Positions 59,231-64,000 of a DNA stretch of 64,000 nt are shown here, piece by piece. Both the position numbers and the translations under genes were made by a program. Every line of letters begins with the position of its first letter. Position 1 is the first letter of the stretch. The stretch lies in assembly GCF_003053565.1 (NCBI RefSeq), contig NZ_QAXS01000010.1, positions 1-64,000 on the forward strand. Reading direction: 5' to 3'. The notes below the pieces were generated by a model. That model was given only the letters and a program-made list of their open reading frames with translations, was not told the DNA's origin and searched no databases. The stretch comes from Halanaerobium saccharolyticum (GTDB taxonomy: Bacteria; Bacillota; Halanaerobiia; Halanaerobiales; Halanaerobiaceae).

Positions 59231-61009
59231 CTAAACAGTTAACATAGCTGAAATTTTTTGATATTTTTTCTTACCAATTCCTTTAACTTTAGTTAACTCA
59301 GATTTCTTTTTGAAATCTCCATTTTCTTCCCGGTAGACAACTATTCTTTCCGCATAGGCATTACCAATACCCGGGAGTTCTGCCAGTTCCGAAACTGAAG
59401 CCTGGTTGATATTAATCTGTTTTTTCTTTTTAGGTCCCGGCTTCTTTTTGGCAGCCTCAGCTTTTTTAGCCTTAGGTCTGGCTGCTTTGCTTTCTTTACT
59501 TTCAGGTTGATAAACCTTGATCTCAAACTCTGAGTCTCCAACAGGCTTAGACTTCTTTTCTCCAGCCCCTGTCAGCTGGTTATAAAGTTTGGAATATTTC
59601 TTGGCTGAATTATGCCAGCTGTAGTCAAGATCCATCACCCGATTGACCAACTTGTTCCAGACTCCCTTCTGATCATAGAAGGAAACTGCTCTTTCAATTG
59701 TATGCAGCATATCGTGGGCATTATAATTGTCGAAGCTGAAACCTGTGCCTTCTCCAGTTTCTTCATTATAAGGAATTACAGTATCATTTAAACCGCCGGT
59801 TTCCCTAACAACCGGAATTGTACCATAACGGAAACTAATCAGCTGACTTAAACCACAGGGTTCAAAACGTGAGGGCATTAAGAACATGTCACTACCTGCA
59901 TAAATCTGATCTGCCAGCTGAGCATCATATTTAATATTTACAGAAAGATTATCCGGATATTCATGCTGTTTGGCTTCAAAAAATTCCTCATATTCTCTCT
60001 GTCCTGTCCCCAGAATCAAAAACTGAGCTCCGGTTGCCATAATCTCATCAAAAACAGTCCTTACCAGATCCAGTCCCTTCTGTTCAACCATTCGCGAAAT
60101 AAATCCGATAAGTGGTTTATCACCGTTTACTTCCAGCCCAAGTTTCTGCTGAATATGAACCTTATTGGCCAGTTTTTTGTCAATCTCACCTTTTGAAAAG
60201 CGCACTGCCAGGTTCTTATTTGTCTTGGGATCAAACTTCTCATAGCTGATACCGTTTAAAATACCGCTTAAGTCGTCTCCGCGCATTCTTAGAGCATAAT
60301 CAAGTCCTTCACCATAATACGAGGTCTGTATTTCATTTGCATAACTTTCACTTACTGTTGTAACATGATCAGCATACACAATCCCTGTCTTCATATAGTT
60401 TAAAAGACCATTGTGTCTGATATTTCCACTTTCCCAGTGGTGTGGTGCCACTCCCAAAACATCCCCGGCTGAATGGCCGGCAAACTGTCCCTGATATTTA
60501 AGATTATGAATAGTAAAGACAGTTTTAATATCCTGATAATAACTCTGCTGACGATAACGGTCGGCAAAAAGCAGTGGTAGTGGACCTGTCTGCCAGTCAT
60601 TGGCGTGAATAATGTCCGGCTTAAAACCAATTACAGGCAGCATATCTAAAACAGCCTGTGAGAAAAATGCAAACTGCTCATGCTTATCTTCATTTTCATA
60701 GATTGAATCGCGATCAAAATAATATCTATTGTCTATAAAATAAACTGGAACTCCATCCTCTTCCAGTCTGTTAACACCTAAATATGTATCTCTCCAGGCT
60801 AACTTTGTTCTAAAATGGCAGACTGATTCCATTCTTTCTTTATATTCTTCCGGAATCTGCCTGTACTGTGGAATAACCAGCCTTACATCATGGCCTTCTT
60901 CTCTGAGAGCCTGTGGTAATGAACCAGCTACATCAGCCAGCCCCCCAGTTTTAATAAATGGGTCCGCCTCTGAAGCAACAAATAAAATTTTCTTTTTTTC
61001 TTTTTTCAT
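59231..61009 (-). CDS. glgA: Glycogen synthase with C-terminal helix-hairpin-helix domain
   Basis: ADP-glucose glucosyltransferase of 592 residues. The N-terminal KTGGLADV nucleotide-sugar site, HANDWQTGPLP, and C-terminal EPCGLSQLI identify GlgA, which normally ends near residue 480. Here a Lys/Pro-rich linker (about 475-525) is followed by a ComEA-like double helix-hairpin-helix: NQASVSELAELPGIGNAYAE and ELTKVKGIGKKKY. Such a DNA-binding fold on a glycogen synthase is unusual. It is divergent from glgB and glgC. The start has AGGAGGT. Confidence 0.93.
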   Translation of the reverse strand: MKKEKKKILFVASEADPFIKTGGLADVAGSLPQALREEGHDVRLVIPQYRQIPEEYKERMESVCHFRTKLAWRDTYLGVNRLEEDGVPVYFIDNRYYFDRDSIYENEDKHEQFAFFSQAVLDMLPVIGFKPDIIHANDWQTGPLPLLFADRYRQQSYYQDIKTVFTIHNLKYQGQFAGHSAGDVLGVAPHHWESGNIRHNGLLNYMKTGIVYADHVTTVSESYANEIQTSYYGEGLDYALRMRGDDLSGILNGISYEKFDPKTNKNLAVRFSKGEIDKKLANKVHIQQKLGLEVNGDKPLIGFISRMVEQKGLDLVRTVFDEIMATGAQFLILGTGQREYEEFFEAKQHEYPDNLSVNIKYDAQLADQIYAGSDMFLMPSRFEPCGLSQLISFRYGTIPVVRETGGLNDTVIPYNEETGEGTGFSFDNYNAHDMLHTIERAVSFYDQKGVWNKLVNRVMDLDYSWHNSAKKYSKLYNQLTGAGEKKSKPVGDSEFEIKVYQPESKESKAARPKAKKAEAAKKKPGPKKKKQININQASVSELAELPGIGNAYAERIVVYREENGDFKKKSELTKVKGIGKKKYQKISAMLTV

Positions 61010-61273
61010 GGAGCCACCTCCTGTGATTATAAAAAATGATTCTAGCTACTGTCTGCTTATTTACAAAATCAACTAAATTATATTCTTATCCTTAGTTTAA
61101 TAAAAGTCAAGAATAATGTCAACTAAATCGTTTTTTTAGGAAATAGTAATAATTTGACAGATATCAGCTGATTAATTAAAGGAAATTTAGAGGAAATAGA
61201 GAATAAATACAATACAACAGCAGATTTATAAATACTTAAAATAAATTTTTTTTAGATTTAAGGAGGGAGTTTA
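61010..61273. promoter_or_regulatory. Divergent glgA/glgB promoter region
   Basis: A/T-rich stretch with TTGACA at 61154-61159 reading toward glgB and TTGACA/TTGACT motifs on the minus strand reading toward glgA; matched -10 boxes are weak. Confidence 0.4.
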
Positions 61274-63253
61274 ATGCCAAAAAATAATTATCCTGGTGAT
61301 TATGACAGATATTTATTTCATCAGGGCAGACATTATGAGAGTTATGATTTTTTAGGCTCACATATTACAGAGGAAAAGGGAAAAAAAGGAGTTCGCTTTA
61401 CAGTCTGGGCACCAAATGCAGAAGAAATAAGTGTAATTGGTGATTTTAATGACTGGAATAAAAGTAAAAACCCAATGCAAAAAATCGAAGACTCCGGTAT
61501 CTGGACTACATTTATTGAAGGTGCAGAAAATAAAATGCACTATAAATACTGGATTCGAGGCTACAGGGGTGTTGTTCGGGTTAAAACAGATCCCTATGCA
61601 AAAAGACAGGAAACACCTCCCAAGACCGCTTCTCAAATCTATGAGCCTGATACATACAGCTGGAATGACCAAAAATGGCTTAAAAAGAGGAAAAACTCCA
61701 ATCACCTCAAGGAGCCGCTGAGCATCTATGAAATGCATCTTGGTTCCTGGAAGCAGGATGATGGAGAATTGATGAATTACAGAGACATTGCTGATGAACT
61801 GGTTCCCTATATTAACGAAATGGGCTTTACCCATGTCGAGCTGATGCCTTTAACTGAATATCCATTTCCCGGCTCCTGGGGATATCAGACCACAGGCTAT
61901 TTTGCTCTCACTTCTCGTTATGGAACTCTCGAAGACTTTATGTATTTTGTTGACCAGCTGCACCAGAATGATATCGGAGTAATTATGGACTGGGTGCCCA
62001 GCCATTTCTGTAAAGATGATCACGGCCTGCGTTTATTTGACGGCTCCCATCTTTTCGAAAGCTCTGATCCGAGAAGAGCAGAAAATATTCAGTGGGATAC
62101 TTTAAATTTTGATTTTGCTCAAAATGAAGTCTGGAGCTTTTTGATTTCCAGTGCCAATTACTGGATCGATAAATTCCATATAGATGGTTTAAGGGTTGAT
62201 GCAGTCAGCAACATGCTCTATTTAAATTATGAAAAAGAGGACGGCCAGTGGGCTGCCAATGAGTATGGAGGCTTTGAAAATCTGGAAGCAATCGAATTCA
62301 TTAAAGAATTGAACAGTGAAATGTTTGAGCGCTACCCCGGCATCTTAATGATTGCCGAAGAATCCAGTGCCTGGCCGCTGGTTACAGCTCCTGTTCATGA
62401 TGGCGGTCTCGGCTTTAATTTCAAGTGGAATATGGGCTGGATGAATGATACTTTAGATTATATGGAGAATGATCCGGTTTATAGAAAATGGGAACATAAC
62501 AAGCTAACCTTCTCCAGTATGTACAGTCAGAGTGAGAATTATGTGCTGCCAATGTCACACGACGAAGTCGTCCACGGTAAAAAATCACTGCTTGATAAAA
62601 TGCCTGGAGATTACTGGCAGAAGTTTGCCAATTTACGACTTCTATTTACCTACATGTACGCCCATCCCGGCAAAAAGCTTCTCTTTATGGGCGGAGAATT
62701 TGGTCAGTTTATTGAATGGAATTATAAGCAGGATTTGGACTGGCTTTTACTTGACTACGAAAAACATCAGCTAACCCAGGACTTTATGCAGGAGTTAAAT
62801 CAGGTTTATCGTAAAGAAAAGGCTCTCTGGGAACTTGATCATGAACATGCAGGTTTCCGCTGGATAGAAGCAGATGACTATGAACAGAGCGTAATTAGTT
62901 TTATCAGAAATTCTGAAAACGAAGCCCAGCAGCTGGTTATTATTTTAAACTTTACTCCAATTCCCAGAGATAAATACCGGATTGGAGTACCTGGACCCGG
63001 AGAATATGAGTTGCTCTTAAACAGTGATCAAAAAGTTTTTGGTGGTTCAGATTATGAAACTGCTGCCAGAGTTAAGACTGAAGAAATTCCTTATCACGGT
63101 TTTGATCATTCTATCAGCATCAATCTGCCACCCCTGGCTGGAATCTACTTAAAATACAAGCAGCCAACCAAAAAGAAGGAAAAAATAAAGAAAGTCAAAA
63201 AATCAACCCAGGAAAAGAAAGTATCCGAAACTAAAAAATCTAAGAAAAAGTAG
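61274..63253 (+). CDS. glgB: 1,4-alpha-glucan branching enzyme with Lys-rich tail
   Basis: GH13 branching enzyme of 659 residues. It has an N-terminal CBM48 (VRFTVWAPNAEEISVIGDFNDW), the catalytic barrel with FHIDGLRVDAVSNMLY (nucleophile Asp), MIAEESSAWP (acid/base Glu) and MSHDEVVHGKKSL, and a C-terminal domain. The last 30 residues are nearly all Lys, Thr, Ser and Glu, an addition beyond the enzyme fold; glgA also carries a basic extension. AAGGAGGGAG precedes ATG, and glgC follows at 32 bases. Confidence 0.95.
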   Translation: MPKNNYPGDYDRYLFHQGRHYESYDFLGSHITEEKGKKGVRFTVWAPNAEEISVIGDFNDWNKSKNPMQKIEDSGIWTTFIEGAENKMHYKYWIRGYRGVVRVKTDPYAKRQETPPKTASQIYEPDTYSWNDQKWLKKRKNSNHLKEPLSIYEMHLGSWKQDDGELMNYRDIADELVPYINEMGFTHVELMPLTEYPFPGSWGYQTTGYFALTSRYGTLEDFMYFVDQLHQNDIGVIMDWVPSHFCKDDHGLRLFDGSHLFESSDPRRAENIQWDTLNFDFAQNEVWSFLISSANYWIDKFHIDGLRVDAVSNMLYLNYEKEDGQWAANEYGGFENLEAIEFIKELNSEMFERYPGILMIAEESSAWPLVTAPVHDGGLGFNFKWNMGWMNDTLDYMENDPVYRKWEHNKLTFSSMYSQSENYVLPMSHDEVVHGKKSLLDKMPGDYWQKFANLRLLFTYMYAHPGKKLLFMGGEFGQFIEWNYKQDLDWLLLDYEKHQLTQDFMQELNQVYRKEKALWELDHEHAGFRWIEADDYEQSVISFIRNSENEAQQLVIILNFTPIPRDKYRIGVPGPGEYELLLNSDQKVFGGSDYETAARVKTEEIPYHGFDHSISINLPPLAGIYLKYKQPTKKKEKIKKVKKSTQEKKVSETKKSKKK

Positions 63254-63285
63254 TTTAGCTTCAATTTTCAAAGGAGGTAATAAAT

Positions 63286-64000
63286 ATGCCAAAAGAAGAA
63301 ATGGTGGCCATGCTGCTTGCCGGCGGTAAAGGTACACGGCTGGGGGTTTTAACAAAAAACATTGCCAAACCTGCAGTCCCCTTTGGTGCCGAATACAGGC
63401 TAATTGACTTTCCTTTAAGTAACTGTACAAATTCTGGGATCACAACTGTTGGTGTATTAACTCAGTATAAACCACTGGTTTTAAACAGCTATATAGGAAG
63501 CGGCAGCTCCTGGGACCTCGACCGCCACAATGGTGGAGTCACAGTCCTTCCTCCTTATGTTAAAGAAGGGGGAGGCTCCTGGTATAAAGGAACTGCAGAT
63601 GCAATTTATCAAAATATTGAATTTATCGACATCCATGATCCAGAATATGTACTGGTGCTTTCTGGCGACCACATTTATAAAATGGACTATGCAGAAATGT
63701 TAAATTACCACAAGGCTAAAAATGCTGATATCTCTATTGGAGTTCTCGAAGTTCCCTGGGAAGAAACCCACCGCTTTGGGATAATGAACACCAATGAAGA
63801 TCAAAAAATCATTGAATTTCAGGAAAAACCAGAGAATGCTAAAAACAATCTGGCCTCAATGGGAATTTATATTTTCAACTGGGAATATTTGCGTAAATAT
63901 CTGATTGAGGAAGCCGAAGCAAATGATGATTCAGCCGGTGATTTTGGCCACAATATTATTCCCAAAATGATGGCTGATAATCTCAACTTCTATGCCTATA
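63286..64000 (+). CDS. glgC: Glucose-1-phosphate adenylyltransferase, partial (window end)
   Basis: ADP-glucose synthesis, first step of glycogen formation. The frame from ATG 63286 (AAAGGAGGT upstream) runs to the window end, giving 238 residues. Visible are the nucleotide motif [32 protein letters not shown] in parts, [12 protein letters not shown] and the active-site [11 protein letters not shown]. It forms the glgBC operon, opposite glgA. The missing C-terminal part is the beta-helix allosteric domain. Confidence 0.95.
   Translation, partial: MPKEEMVAMLLAGGKGTRLGVLTKNIAKPAVPFGAEYRLIDFPLSNCTNSGITTVGVLTQYKPLVLNSYIGSGSSWDLDRHNGGVTVLPPYVKEGGGSWYKGTADAIYQNIEFIDIHDPEYVLVLSGDHIYKMDYAEMLNYHKAKNADISIGVLEVPWEETHRFGIMNTNEDQKIIEFQEKPENAKNNLASMGIYIFNWEYLRKYLIEEAEANDDSAGDFGHNIIPKMMADNLNFYAY

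Noticed and set aside
61358-61834. 158-residue minus-strand frame
   Set aside because: Antisense to glgB, whose CBM48 and catalytic domain are clear.
1-64000. CRISPR array, tRNA or rRNA genes, phage genes
   Set aside because: I looked for regularly spaced repeats, tRNA-like cloverleaf segments, rRNA stretches and phage structural genes and saw none; short RNAs could be missed without a covariance search.

Overview
The window reads as chromosome of a low-GC, anaerobic, flagellated Firmicute; the gene set (family-1 encapsulin, hybrid cluster protein, 2-oxoacid:ferredoxin oxidoreductase, FliW/CsrA, xylose-type ABC transport, glycogen operon) best fits the Halanaerobiales (Halanaerobium-like). 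This placement is inferred from gene content and style, not from a marker gene. I saw no rRNA, tRNA or CRISPR array. Genes are densely packed and mostly on the minus strand.

Layout. 28-5726 (minus): motility/chemotaxis operon (short DUF6470-like protein, fliW, csrA, fliS, a FliT/FlgN-like coiled coil, cheA, a chemoreceptor with an abnormal C-terminus). 5927-8122: secreted glutamine cyclotransferase and a TPR membrane protein. 8256-18080: a xylose-type ABC transporter (xylF, xylG, xylH) and a sugar-binding protein / sensor kinase / AraC-type response regulator set, separated by an insertion sequence (12245-13711) and a MITE-like inverted repeat. 18176-22935: YjfB motility peptide, LUD protein, then zwf, a cyclase-family hydrolase and gnd (oxidative pentose phosphate pathway). 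23051-28564: DUF523-DUF1722 protein, DUF1295 membrane protein, a FakA-FakB-like fusion, and an ArsR-type regulator plus membrane protein that share one operator.

28619-40854 is a nitrosative-stress and iron-sulfur maintenance neighbourhood: an unrecognised three-gene operon (cytoplasmic binding-protein-like protein with DUF1858-like N-terminus, HypB/UreG-like GTPase, ABC-type ATPase), a Crp/Fnr regulator, pyrophosphatase, two chemoreceptors, hemerythrin-domain proteins (including a Ric/ScdA protein), hybrid cluster protein and a ferritin-like protein. The same Crp-type palindrome, RTGAY-N4-RTCAC, lies upstream of the three-gene operon/regulator, the hemerythrin operon and hcp. It suggests one regulon and gives the unknown operon a plausible context. 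This is my main candidate for an undescribed system.

40945-64000: 2-oxoacid:ferredoxin oxidoreductase, wecB, a radical-SAM DNA-repair pair with one partner split by a homopolymer frameshift, a PIN toxin-antitoxin pair, an encapsulin/ferritin iron-storage operon with a Fur-like promoter site, lpd, cfa and patatin genes, a TauT/SsuT-type ABC transporter, a minimal SufBC (SMS-type) pair, a sugar-isomerase-like gene, and a divergent glycogen cluster (glgA with a C-terminal helix-hairpin-helix domain; glgB; glgC running off the window). Several intergenic palindromes with a GAACCAGGT(C/T)CAAA core form a dispersed repeat family.
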